Shown here piece by piece: positions 53,200-64,000 of a DNA stretch of 64,000 nucleotides (positions are counted from its first letter, which is position 1; each line of letters opens with the position of its first letter). Where the stretch lies: NCBI GenBank assembly GCA_903772945.1, contig CAICTM010000288.1:16489-80488 (forward strand), read 5' to 3'. The stretch comes from Seminavis robusta. Its lineage: Eukaryota; Bacillariophyta; Bacillariophyceae; Naviculales; Naviculaceae. The notes under the pieces are model-generated. The model did not search any database. It was not told the DNA's origin and saw only the letters and a program-made list of their open reading frames with translations. Made by a program: the position numbers and the translations under genes.

Positions 53200-56100
53200 A
53201 TGCCATCTACACAAGAGACTAACGATACTTTGCCTGTTGGGGTGACAAGACGAAGTCGAAGACGACGCAAGGCGAGAACCGATGCCAACGATGATGAGAA
53301 CAAGGAAAATGCCGACCATGAGGATGCACCGAATATTATGCCTCAGCAGGCGAGCACCAAGCCCAAAAAGAAAGCAGCAGCAACAACAAAGACCAAGAAG
53401 AAACCTCCAAAAAATACTATCAAGGCTCCTATAGTCGCTCCCATTTGGATTTATTCTTGTAACAAGGAATCCAAGGACGATCTTCTAAAACGATTTCTAA
53501 AGTCAGTCGACAAAGTTGCCACTGCCAAAGCTTGGAAAGAGGAGCAGCAGTTATGTCAATGCATCATTGAGAGATCAATGTCTCTAACAGAACAACGACA
53601 TCAACAACAACAGTCGCAGACAGAGGAATCACTGGGAGATTTCCTCCTGCAATATTATGAAGACAAATGCCCCGAAATCTTGACCATTTGCCGAAAAGTA
53701 ATCAAGGCTGCCTCCGATTACAAAACAGCAAAAAAGAAGGACGCAGAAGTCACGTTGCATGGTCTCTTCGTAGCACTACAGGGACTACGTGCGCTCTCGG
53801 TATCGGATCCACCACCAGAAACCTCCAGGAGTGAGGCCATGATTCGACTGCTGTATCATGTCATTACCACGGCTGAGGCTGCCCACGGCGACCTCATGGC
53901 TGCAGAACAGAAGGCTTCCAAAACAGCAAAGACCAGGAGGCGACAAAAGTCCGAACTGTTGCCATCTCTCGCGGAAGAAGTCGTTTTCAGAGGATACGAA
54001 ACACTGTGTTCCCTCTTTGCAGCAGACTTTGTAGTGGCACTGCCAGGAAAGCAAACAATGGAATTCACTTTCCTTCGTGACAACAACGACAATCTTCAGA
54101 TTCCGTGGCTTTCCATGTTTCCAGTACCAAACGAATCACCAATCTCCACAAGAAAACGAACTACAAAGACAAAACCATCCAAGATGGAACTCTCGCAGAT
54201 CTTTACCATTGGGGTGCAAACCACTTTGGCAGTCGCCAAGACCCTCCTCAATTGTTCCAATCATGACAATGACGTGTTTCGTGATGGTGATGATGATGAT
54301 GATGATAGCGAGCGGTCATCCTTGGGCTACACTTCTCCTCTTGTCTCTGCTGTACCGTCAGTGTTAGCAAGAGCGGTCGACTTGCTACGACTCGTTGGGT
54401 TTTCTTGGGTTCGCTTCATGTCATTCCACTGTCCACAAGACGACACCATAGCAAAAGAGATTGTGTCATTTTGTCGGCAAGCACATCGGCTTTTGTGGGA
54501 GTCGTCTTCTAGTATCAGTCAGAAGACGGGAGCGAATGTTGGATCTTTGGAAACAAAGAAGCATGCGCTCTTGATTCTTTTGGGACATTGCGAGGCGCCA
54601 CCAAACCTAGAGCTGGCGTCCTGTCTGAATCCAGAATCAAAGCCAGGCAGGGCGCTGTGTACCAAATACTTTGACAATGTTTGCACAATGGCTTGGAAGG
54701 AAACTAGTGGCAGTAGTTCAGCGGAAGAACACGCGACAATTCAAGAACTCAACTTTCATCATGGCGTGGGCTTGATGCTCGATGCCGTTGCTACCAGGCT
54801 TGGCATGCAGCAGGCGTTTCCATACATTGAATACTCCGCACATCGAGCATTGAAGATTGGCCGAAGAAATACTCGTTCGGAACACCTTGCAACGCTGGGA
54901 TCCTGTCGACTCAAAGACGATAATCCACACTCGGCTGCTCTCTTCGCCTTATTCCTGGCGCTTGATCTTAGGAATTCCATGCAACGACTGGTTCGTGGCG
55001 ATAAGGAAGCATCCACCGACCACCCTGACCTGATCGATGCGTCCCAGGCGAACGACATTATGCATCTCTTTGAGCGCGTTTTCCTTGGCGATGATCAAAT
55101 CGAGTCCCCCGATGTTAGACTTCAGTGCTTCAAGATTTCATCAATGGCTTCCCTACACTCGACCATGTACCAGGTTTCGACCCTGTCTTGCGATCGTTTT
55201 CAAGCGAACGATGTAGCCACTGTCGACACGTGTGCCCAGTTTCTGACCAGATGCTATGGACCTTTTGTGGTGTCAATACTAGCTTCTGGTCAGCTGCAGG
55301 ACGAGAAAAAGGAAGCACACATGTGGGACCTTGTTGTGGAGAGCTATGCCCGTTCTGCAATCGTATGGGACAATTTGGTTATACAGGACAATCTGAAAAG
55401 CTCCACCACCTTTCTTCAGAGGTCAAACTCTGCCATGTCGATCCTCAAGGATGTCCTCGTTGGTTCTGATACAACTACTTGCAGAAGCAGGATTGGCCTT
55501 GTCGAAAAAGCCGCGAAGGTGAGTGATCTCTTCAGTTTAGCAATTTCTGAAATATTATGCGTTCTCTACAAGAAGACTCAACCCTGAGATTGTCTCTCTC
55601 TCTCTCCTTTAGATGTTTGCGTCGATCGGGAAGCATCGATCCAGCAGATCCAAAGACCTGTCATTGACACCAATGCTACATTCCTTGTCCCTGTTTTCGG
55701 AATCATCGTCTCTGCTTTCCCGCACAAGTGCAGGCTCTGAGAATCACCTCGTGGCACGCTGGAGCTTCGTTGCCGGGGTATTCCAGTCTTTGAAGTGGCC
55801 CAATGCAGCGTCGTTGGCATCCGCAGCAGCCCTTGCTGGCTTTGCTTCATCTTCAGTATCGGAGTACGACGATGAAGGGGGCGATGACTTTTGGGCTCAG
55901 GTCTTGAGCACACTTGGATGTAAAAGTCATGAGATGATTCCAATTGACAACCATGGCAAGAGACTGCCAGACAAAGTACGGGCTCTTATTCGACGACTCG
56001 CCAACAACTTTTCCGGCCACAAGAGACTTCCACCTCTCATTGATACTACTTCGGCAACAAGCTACTCTCTTTCTATACAAGACGCAATCGGGATTTTGTT

Positions 56101-59100
56101 GGACCTTCTTGCACACAAGGATCACTCGTCGGCGACGGACGATCATCTACGCTCGGTTTTTGAGGACAGAGTCGGCGAAAGGTTCTCCCTGGTTAGCCTT
56201 TTGCGGGCTCTCTTCAACGCCCGTGAAACCACCCTTTCCAATTCCTCCGCCTTGATACAAATAACTGGGTCCGTGTTAGAGAACACGGGCCAGTCAATGC
56301 AACACAACGTCTCTTCTGAGTTGCCTCTCGGCAATGACGAACAAGGCAACTATGAAGAACTAGTCGAGTTCCTGGTTGATCTTGTTGATTCCATTCCAAG
56401 CATGAACGAAAATGGCAAGGACAAGCATCGCCGAGTGCTTTATCTAGCGACACTTCGAGCTGCAGCATACGTGACAGCATCCTGCAATATACTGTCTGCG
56501 CAGGAAATGTATGAGCAACTCCTGCTGGGTACGTGGGATGCCGATGATAGTGACATGGATCCTCGCTGCAGATCTTTGGTCACCTTGGCATCGAAGTTTG
56601 CAACTCGAGCGAGGGAGGCCGTCATTCTGTCGGGTAATGACGCTAGCGACGACTGGACATGCAATCCACTGGTGTTTTTCGCGGTGAGATCAGCAACGCT
56701 AGTCTTCGTTGACACCATCGATTGCATGATGGCTGACTCTTCGCCACCCAACAACGGCAAATCGTTGCTGGCATGCTTCAATGATGAGATCTTTCATTCG
56801 ATAAGAGACCAAAACACGCAGCAGCCGACGTCAGAACTGGCCTGTGCTTGCCTGGAAAGAACGTTGTCTAGAGTTCGAGACAGACTATCTTTCCAAGGTG
56901 ACAAGCTCTGCGCTGCCCAGGTTGCAGTGTGGCTAGAAAACGTGCCCTCGACCAGTGCACTTTCACGCCGATGGACAAAAGCTAGACAGTCGGATCACCT
57001 CATCTCCGCGGATCTCGTGGCAGTTGCAGCTCAGCGTGACCAGGAAGACGACCCAGAAACCGAAAGCAATGATTATTCGGATGACCATTGGGACCATCTC
57101 GTTCAAATAGAACATCACCTTGCTGGATTGAGGCTCGAGCTCTTGGAGTCGGACGAACGAATCAACCTGGACTTGGCGCACGGGCAAGTGCACCTTCTCC
57201 TTGACCGAGTCCAGTCGGTACAAGACAAAGCAGATGACGAAAACAATGAAAGCCTCGCTTCTTGGGTCAAGTCTTCTGCTCTCACCTTACTCTCGGAGAT
57301 TGCCGCCAGATCTGGGAACTTGGGTTCTGCGCTATCTCACATGAAACTATGCTGCCAGTCATATCAAGAAACAACGACTGTGGCTAGTCTCGCATTCGCT
57401 GCTGCAGCTAGTGGCCATCATCAGACAGTGAAGCCTCCATTTGCACCTGCGATTCTGGAAACGTTGATGATTGGAAGTCGCGAGAAAGTGATTCAGTGTT
57501 TGCAACAGATGTCTCTCCTTTATGCAACGAATGGCGACTACAGAAAGAGCGAAGTATATTCACTTTGTGCATTGAACAGCAGCGGCGGCCACGGGATGTT
57601 TGAAAGGTTAAAGCCAAACGTTCCACTTCCTGAACTGTTGCATTTGTTTAGAGACCAGCCACCCGCAAGTCTCAAAGAAATGGTTTGTCGCAGAACTTTT
57701 CTGTGGTCCCGAGCCACTGCCACTACGTACGGCTTGGTCATAAGTCAACTCGAGGATCCTTTGGCAGTGGTGAAGTCTCTTGTGAGTGTGGCCCAGACTT
57801 CGCGATTTAATATTGACGCGAGCAAAGGACTCTTTCTCGGTATGTGCCATCAAGGTGTATGATCCATCGGCCGATGTATAGCTCGATTCACTGACATTTA
57901 TTTCTTCTTGCTTGCACAGTTGGCGACATTCTCTACGACATGCAGACACCGACGGCAAGAGCCGCCGCTCTTGTTGCATACGAGAAGGCATCGACGTTGT
58001 ACGGAGAGGCGATTGGCGATGGAATGTTGGAGAACCTTGCAGAGACAACCCAAATGACTCTCCCCTTGTCAAGCGGAAAGTTCCTCTTCTCGGTTTGGTG
58101 TCAGATGCAACTGGGGAGAATTCGGTCAATCCTTGAAAGTGACACTGAATTGGAATCGAGTTCGCAACAAGATGTCACCTCATCATGTCTGGAATTGGCA
58201 AATGCCCCTCTTGCACCTAAAGAGTGTCGCGCGTGGGCACTCTACTATCTTGGCTTGATTTCATTGCAAACAGCGCGGAAAGCCAACGCCCTGGCTGCCT
58301 TGTGGGCAGGTTTTTCCAATGAAGAGAGCACAGAACAGACTTTCACTTCGAAGGACCTGGCGAAAGCTCGTCAACACTTTTCTGCGGCACTCACGTTGCT
58401 GGGCCCCGCTTCATTCGTCCTGACAAGGATGGTGCTTCGGGCGCTGGCTTTGGTCACTGGTCCAGAACGTGATGGTAAGATCACGGAATCGTCGTCTTGC
58501 ATTCTTATAAACACGTCCATAGGGTGCACGGCGCGTCAAGCCATTTGCCAATTGGCACAGGGCTCCGTTGCAGCGACGGATGACGACTCCGTGTCGACTG
58601 CAAGTCTCCTCGGGGCTCTGGATATTGGATTTGCCCAGACAAAGAAGAGAGATGCTCACGTCCGTGTATTTCTGACCACTTTGAGAGATTGGGCGCCTCC
58701 TGAGTGGCGCTTTGTAGCATCTGCACTGTGTCCAACAGGAGAGCTGCTGATCACTGCCATGAAAGTCGACGATACTGTTGGCAACTTATGGGCCACAACG
58801 GTGTGCCTTTTCCCTGGAGGCAAAACAACCAACTCGCACGTTCTCTACAACAATCACACGTACGAAAACGCGATCAAGCCCATGGATGCCCTTATACTTG
58901 AAAGCCAGCAGCAATTGAAGTGGTCTGGCAGCACAGAATCTGGATCATCATCAGACCCCGAATCTGTAGACAGCGACGCCTCGGCAAAGCGTGAATGGTG
59001 GAAAGAGCGGACAACGCTCGACGAGAGTTTGCAACAGTTGCTTTTTCGAGTCGAAGGAGAGCATTTTGGTTCACCTTGTGCTAGAGAAGCTCTCTTTGGC

Positions 59101-60147
59101 TCTGAGAGTATTGACGGGAGTCTCGATGATAGTTTGAACAGCTCCGGCAGCATTGAGTCGTGTGTTTGCAACGATCTTTCCTCGAGATTTGAAGCCGTCA
59201 GTCTCAAATCGTCGGATGATGATGATGATGTTTTGCCATCGGTGGGGATCAAGAAGAGGGCCGAGACATCCAGCAGAAGGGGGAAACCAGCTCGCCGGCA
59301 CCTTGATATTCGCAGGGACAGCCTTGCAAACGAAGGCGACAGGAAGGCTGATCAATGCACCTTTCTCATTTTGGATGAAAACTTGCATCGTTTCCCGTTT
59401 GAGGGATTGCCGTCATTTGCCAACAAGTCAGTATGCAGGTTTCCATCTCTGCCTTTCGCACTGGCTTCACTGAAGGATCATGCTAGACCGAGCCAACCTG
59501 TTCCAGTGGTGGATCCTCAAGAGGCGACGTATGTGCTGAATCCAGAAGCGAACTTGAGCGCTACCCAAGAGCGCCTGTTGCCTTTCTTTGAGAAAATGAA
59601 CAAGGAGTACGGCTGGGATTGGGGTGGGGTTTCAGGAGAACTTCCCTCGTCGCAATTCATGGGACAAAATTTGGCCAAAGAGGGTGGGTTGTTTCTGTAT
59701 TGTGGGCACGGCGGCGGACAGTGTTGCTACTCACGGAGCAAAGTCGAAGGCCTGATCAAACAGAAGTGGTCATCCAAGAAATCTGCGCCGTCCTGTGAAT
59801 CATCGGTACTGCTCATGGGATGCAGCAGTGGTAGACTGGAATCTGTCAATCGAAAGGGCACTGAACCCCTCGCCAATCATGCCATATTCTACGAGCCAGA
59901 AGGAATTGCCTTATCATATTTGCTAGCTGGAGCACCCTGTGTTGTAGGGAATCTTTGGGATGTTACGGACCGCGACATTGACAGGTACTGCCAAAGCATG
60001 CTGCAAAGTCTCGCTGATGCCAAGTCCAACAACATTGCTCATGCAGTGGCACAGGCTAGGTCGTCCTGCAAGATGCAATTCATGGTTGGTTGTGCACCTG
60101 TCTGTTACGGGCTTCCCACCCAACTTCGACAGGCCGAATCGAGATAG
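53200..60147 (+). CDS. ESP1: Separase (caspase-fold protease, peptidase C50)
   Basis: Three exons, 53200-55518, 55613-57839 and 57920-60147, giving 2257 aa; the ATG at 53200 is chosen over the upstream GTG at 53188. The N-terminus is basic and disordered (RRSRRRRKARTD, then KPKKKAAATTKTKKKPPK). Most of the protein is helical and TPR-like, as in other separases. The C-terminal protease domain has the catalytic His in LFLYCGHGGGQ (His2112) and the catalytic Cys in VLLMGCSSGRL (Cys2150), followed by the family signature AGAPCVVGNLWDVTDRDIDR. Separase cleaves the cohesin kleisin at anaphase onset. An acidic/Ser-rich insert (about 1810-1960) precedes the protease domain and could carry autocleavage or regulatory sites. 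No securin candidate is adjacent. Confidence 0.95.
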
Positions 60148-61459
60148 CATGAGTAGGTATTGCAGCACTAACTAACGAAATAGTTAGACTGGATGATCAG
60201 AATTGCCGCCATACCACTAGCTAGGACGCCGACTGCCACTTCTATTCAGCAAAAGCTTCAGGTTCATTATTTTCTACCTTCACACCCGACAAGGTACCAG
60301 AAACTGCAGTACGGTATTGGAGAGGCAGCCTCTGGGACAGTACGGCACGGTCCAGAAACTGCGCCTCATTCCAACGGGTGTATTGCCAAGCAAACACCCT
60401 TTTCTCTCCATGTACCGGTACCGGTATGACTGAGTGCTTTAGCTAGAGAAGCAACCTCCTCGAATGAAACCAAAGCTCAATTCCGTCTCCTTGAGACGGC
60501 GCACCTTTTGGTTACCCCCTCAGTTGCACTCTGAAATCGATTTGCCGGCGTTTACTGTGTAAATTAGAGTAGCCGCACTTCAGTTGCAGAATCAACAGTC
60601 ATGTGTATCGTTAAGTAACAAGTTCCCTTTCGAAAGATTTAGATTGATTCTACTCTACGCTGGAATCTTGTGTCGGTATAGGGCTGAGGTTGTCGGTAAG
60701 GTCTTTCGATCGAAGAAGTGCCGATCGCGACAATGATGCTTTTGTCGGTAGAGATTGTTGTGCCTCCCGATTTCCATAGAGATTGTATGAGGGATGGTAT
60801 GCAATTCTGCAACTGCAATAACACTCTTGATACTGGAGTTTTCCAACTTGACGGTCGTCGGCCGAGAAGAGAAAACCTTCGATTTGCAGTGCTTTTTCAA
60901 TGGTGGTGGCTTTCTGCTCTGAACCGGGGAAGATCGGCTTGGATAACAGAGGAGTACCGGTAGCAGAGGTGCGGCCGATCGATTCGGAAGGCTCGTACCT
61001 CAATCTATCCTCGTACCTCTGCTGCCGATCTGTTGCTTCGTGGCAAGTCCATTATTGAAGGCGCAGCAGTGACTTCTCTCCCTCATTGCATTCCTATGGC
61101 AAACAGGAGGTAAATCCAAGCTTGGCCGACAAGAGTGGTAGTAGCTACCGGTAGGAGGAATTCTTTATTCAATCGAATGACCGATCGAACGGTACGAGGT
61201 AAGCCTATTATCAAGTATGCACTACGCTAAAAGCTAGTGTAAAGATCTTTCGAGTGTTTTGAGTTTGAGAGAATGAAAGTTATGAGAGGATTAGAAAGCT
61301 ATGAAAACTAATCAACGAGAGAGATCCACAATCAAAGGATCGTAGATCTGAACTCCCGCGGGAGACTGTAGAGTGTGATAGAGTAGGTTGCGGTAGCAAT
61401 CCTACTCACTCCACGATCCAAAAACGGAACGCGTGGAAGATTCGTCTAGCATTTATCTA

Positions 61460-61482
61460 GTAGCGTGGAATCTCTCCACGCC
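61460..61482. repeat. Inverted repeat with GCGTGGA arms
   Basis: 'gcgtggaatctctccacgc' has complementary arms GCGTGGA / TCCACGC around a five-base loop. A related 'acgcgtggaag' lies about 40 bases upstream. Confidence 0.7.
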
Positions 61483-62750
61483 AGCTAAATATCTAGCGCG
61501 ATGTTTCACCATCGACCTAGTATGACTAGCGGTCATGAGAACCCTGTCTCAGTGACTATTCACGAAAGACTCAGTCATGAGTCGAACTCAAACCCTGTCT
61601 AGGATCGAGTCGCGAATAAGGCTAAGAGCCGTGTATTGCATCAACGATCCCCCAAAACTGTCTTCCAGGGAGTGGGTGTGGTAGAGGAGGTGTTTGCGCC
61701 AAAGAGGAGGACCAGGTAGACAAGACCCATGACGGGATCGTCAACAGTGAAGGGCAGAAGAAAAGTCCAAAGAAGAAATCCAGATCCCAAAAACTGCAAT
61801 ATGACTGTGCCATGCAAAACGAAGACAGCCATTTTTAGATACAGGTGCTACAAGTAGATTGCCCACTTCATTTGCAGCACCAAAAGATTTGACCAGAGGC
61901 AGACTTATTTGCGGTGACTGCTGAGGAATGTTGTGCATGGCTCAAAAGCAGCTCTCCAGGTTTGGCTGGTTCTCCGGGTTCACTACATGCTACTCTGGCT
62001 AGGCTACGGTAGCCACCAGAAGAGTGTCGACACTAGATGGCATCATTTTATGAAGCAACTACTGGCAGCCAGCAATTGGACCTTTCTTCAGGCCAACAGC
62101 AAGCTTTCCATTGAGGGGAGTGGATGTCCCTGTAACTTGGCTGTGCCTCCTTTGTTGGTGTGGGCTGCTACCTGACGGTCCCTCCTTTAGAATCATGAAA
62201 AGAAAGCCTTCATGATTCACTAGCTAAGCTATAGCTGCCTAGATGGCTCCAAACGAGGACTAGATATCGAATCATAAATGATATTCGAGTATTGTCTAAC
62301 TCCAAGTCAGCTTCGAAAAATGAAAGTAGACTAGCTAGTATGAGCCTGGAGAGATTGCTTCAAGCACCTGATTCAAAACTCCTGGATGGTTGAGAGTTGA
62401 ATTTCAGCGGCATTTCATATATCGGCATGCTATCGCGTACGGTACCTGGTGCAGGCAGCAGACGGGACCGTACCGTAAAAGTATATTCCAGTTCTGAGAG
62501 AAATACTGAGAGCATGTACCTGTGGTAGCCATCCTACAGGAGATATCCATCCTATCGATCGAGGTATACCAACACCTGGTGTATGCAAGGTCGATCGTTA
62601 ATACCAGTGTCGACCTAGTGAAGGTCACGTCCTCGACCGTAAGAAAAATGAGGCTCGCACCTCTACTACTCACTGTTAAGATAACGTCGTTCGCACCTCT
62701 ACCAGATAATGAAAAATGAGGCTGAACAAAAACGCACAAGTCCTCGAATC

Positions 62751-62788
62751 GCTAGCTACTAGTAGTAGCTAGCTAGCGTACGTACGTT
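62751..62788. repeat. GCTAGC/ACGT palindrome cluster
   Basis: 'gctagctactagtagtagct' runs into 'agctagcgtacgtacg', a chain of overlapping self-complementary 4-6 base units. Confidence 0.8.
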
Positions 62789-62907
62789 CGAAAAGCACAA
62801 CAAGTCCACGAAAAGCACAAGTCCAACACGAAAACGAAAAAGATCAAGTCCATGTAACAAACTCACTATTAGGCATGGCTACCATGCTTATCAAACTAAG
62901 GTCAACT

Positions 62908-63345
62908 TTACTGAACACGAACAATACAAAGATTCTCATGCAGACTGCCCATAATTGTGTCCTGCTTGATGGCAGCAGTAATATTCAAAACACTTCCTTT
63001 GTAATGGTGCTCAATCTTGGTGATGACCCAAGCTGGAGCTTTGCCAGAATTGACAAGTGTAGCCATGAGAGTCCAGATTGGCTTCCTCCTGGAGTAGGTT
63101 GACTTGCAAGCCCTGATATCTTCAGCAGTGAAGTTCTTGGCTGGCTTGGTGCCACCAATACCATGCATCCACTCTTCCCAAGCAGAGCCAACAGTTCTGT
63201 ACTTGGCTAGCTTGGCAGGCCTACTATCAGCAGGGGTGGCCACAGCTCGTCTGTACCTGAGGCTAGTCTGGCCATTCCGGCGAGTCCTTTCCACAGTCAA
63301 CCCATTTCTAAAAAGATTACCATCTACCTGATCAGGTGTTGCCAT
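62908..63345 (-). CDS. Transposon-associated-type ORF with GCR1_C-like domain, fragment
   Basis: ATG at 63345, 145 aa. YRTVGSAWEEWMHGIGGTKP, then AEDIRACKSTYSRRKPIW, follows the pattern 'V..lW.Ew..G..G...i..le......WR......RRK' seen in GCR1_C-like domains, which in algae occur in repetitive, element-borne proteins. A 'tttag' acceptor-like site lies just upstream of the ATG, so an earlier exon may be missing. The assignment is tentative. Confidence 0.35.
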   Translation of the reverse strand: MATPDQVDGNLFRNGLTVERTRRNGQTSLRYRRAVATPADSRPAKLAKYRTVGSAWEEWMHGIGGTKPAKNFTAEDIRACKSTYSRRKPIWTLMATLVNSGKAPAWVITKIEHHYKGSVLNITAAIKQDTIMGSLHENLCIVRVQ

Positions 63346-63513
63346 CCTTGGAGGCTGAACAGCAATCCTAAAAGCAAACAGGGTTTAAATTACTCAATTA
63401 GTTTAGCAAACTATGGCCACGGAGTGGCTTTTATGATGCGGGCAAGTGGTGGGGAAGCCCCCACCTAGCTGAGTCGTCATCCACATAAAATTCTGCACAG
63501 TATCAGGTCATTC
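63346..63513. other. Short spacer between the two element-like ORFs
   Basis: This 168-base stretch probably belongs to the same element. No clear coding frame joins the two ORFs. Confidence 0.3.
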
Positions 63514-64000
63514 TCAAGGGTCCCGGATGGGCCCCCCATTAGTGGACAATGCTGCATGGGTGCAGGAGAAGCTGACAAAGGCAGCACCTGGAGTGCGGGG
63601 CAATACCCAGGGTTTGAAAAGCATGTTACTCTTGGGTCGTAGTTCTGCCAGTCTGTAGGTAATTGTGCATGGATTGTTGGAGTTGTCGTGTTGTGCGGCG
63701 GTGGTATGTCGTGCTGAGTCGTCCATAGGCAGCCCTCGCCAGCTTGATGGTTTCCAGCCAGCGGCATCACCTTTGGAGTACTCTTTCAGGACTTCCTGGC
63801 GGAGGGTGGAGAGGTGGGAGAGTTGGGTGGGGGTTGGTTTCGCACCGTGTAGGGCATCGTTCCTGTGCTCCCACATTCGGAAGTGGAGCATCCACAGTTC
63901 ATTTGCCAAGGCAGTTGCCCAGCTGGTGCCATCACCTTGTTTTCCAATGGAGTGTAAGTGGAGCTTGTGGGCAGTGCAAAGTGGAATTGCGATTCTGCCA
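63514..64000 (-). pseudogene. Fragment of a retroelement-like ORF, open to the right edge
   Basis: The minus-strand frame is open from the window edge. It reads GTSWATALANELWMLHFRMW followed by EHRNDALHGAKPT and stops at 63514. The 'LW...W.HRN..LHG' block is common near the end of reverse-transcriptase-derived ORFs in fungi and algae. The later part loses the expected pattern, suggesting a frameshift. Only a fragment is visible, so the element type is not certain. Confidence 0.35.

Larger units (their letters stand above)
60148..62907. other. Gene-poor region with palindromes and LTR-like sequence
   Basis: About 2.8 kb. It holds ACCGGT palindromes at 60412-60426, 60955 and 61145, a GCTAGC cluster at 62751-62788, and the inverted repeat at 61460-61482. 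A 117-codon minus-strand ORF (61003-60650) contains no ATG and is not supported. The stretch 61100-61650 looks like non-coding element DNA, but no paired copy is present in this window. Confidence 0.4.

Noticed and set aside
55578-57223. Antisense ORFs inside separase
   Set aside because: They lie fully within well-supported separase exons.
60650-61003. 117-codon minus-strand ORF
   Set aside because: Has no ATG and overlaps inverted-repeat DNA.
1-64000. tRNA and rRNA genes
   Set aside because: I looked for T-loop (GGTTCGA-like) and anticodon-arm patterns in the spacers and saw none that fold; a covariance-model scan would be decisive.

Overview
This is a eukaryotic nuclear window, most likely from a diatom or a close stramenopile relative. 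The evidence is: GT-AG introns of about 70-130 bases, several of them flanking micro-exons; at least four N-termini with a signal peptide followed by Phe at the predicted cleavage site, as in the diatom plastid 'ASAFAP' presequence; a DUF6824-type 'DV(L/I)C.RGK' protein, a family known mainly from diatoms; and a eukaryote-only set of genes (separase, RCC1-BTB, eukaryotic TYW1, CLC with CBS domains). Species cannot be fixed from the sequence. Intergenic DNA is full of short palindromic runs built from GCTAGC and ACCGGT/GGTACC.

Layout. 0-7.3 kb: 3' end of a UPF0301 (YqgE/AlgH) gene, an eight-exon RCC1-BTB gene (minus), a repeat-rich spacer, a retropepsin-like gene (minus) and a decayed gene. 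7.6-18.2 kb: TYW1 (minus) divergent from a USP-type deubiquitinase with a C-terminal Tudor-like domain (plus), a CLC chloride/proton exchanger (minus) and a type II membrane protein with a possible SGNH hydrolase domain (minus). 18.7-23.1 kb: an eight-exon DASS/SAC1-like transporter with several RCK_C domains and an inserted ACT domain. 23.5-31.2 kb: a giant coiled-coil protein with blocks of opposite charge (minus). 31.6-35.7 kb: a START-like protein, a plastid-type cupin and a plastid-type double DUF2061 protein. 36.0-40.9 kb: a protein combining PDZ domains, zinc knuckles and a degenerate PHD finger (minus). 43.7-53 kb: DUF6824 protein, chalcone-isomerase-like protein, several secreted or plastid-type unknowns and a gene with a one-base frameshift. 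53.2-60.1 kb: separase. 60.2-64 kb: gene-poor DNA ending in fragments that look transposon-derived.

The genes do not form an operon-like unit; this is an ordinary mixed gene neighbourhood with compact divergent pairs (TYW1/USP, SGNH/DASS, coiled-coil/START, chalcone-isomerase-like/47.3-kb gene, frameshifted gene/separase). The most unusual architectures are the transporter with an ACT domain between its RCK_C domains and the PDZ + zinc knuckle + PDZ + PHD-like protein. Exon borders were derived by eye from splice-site consensus and reading-frame continuity; the phases close exactly for each multi-exon model given below.
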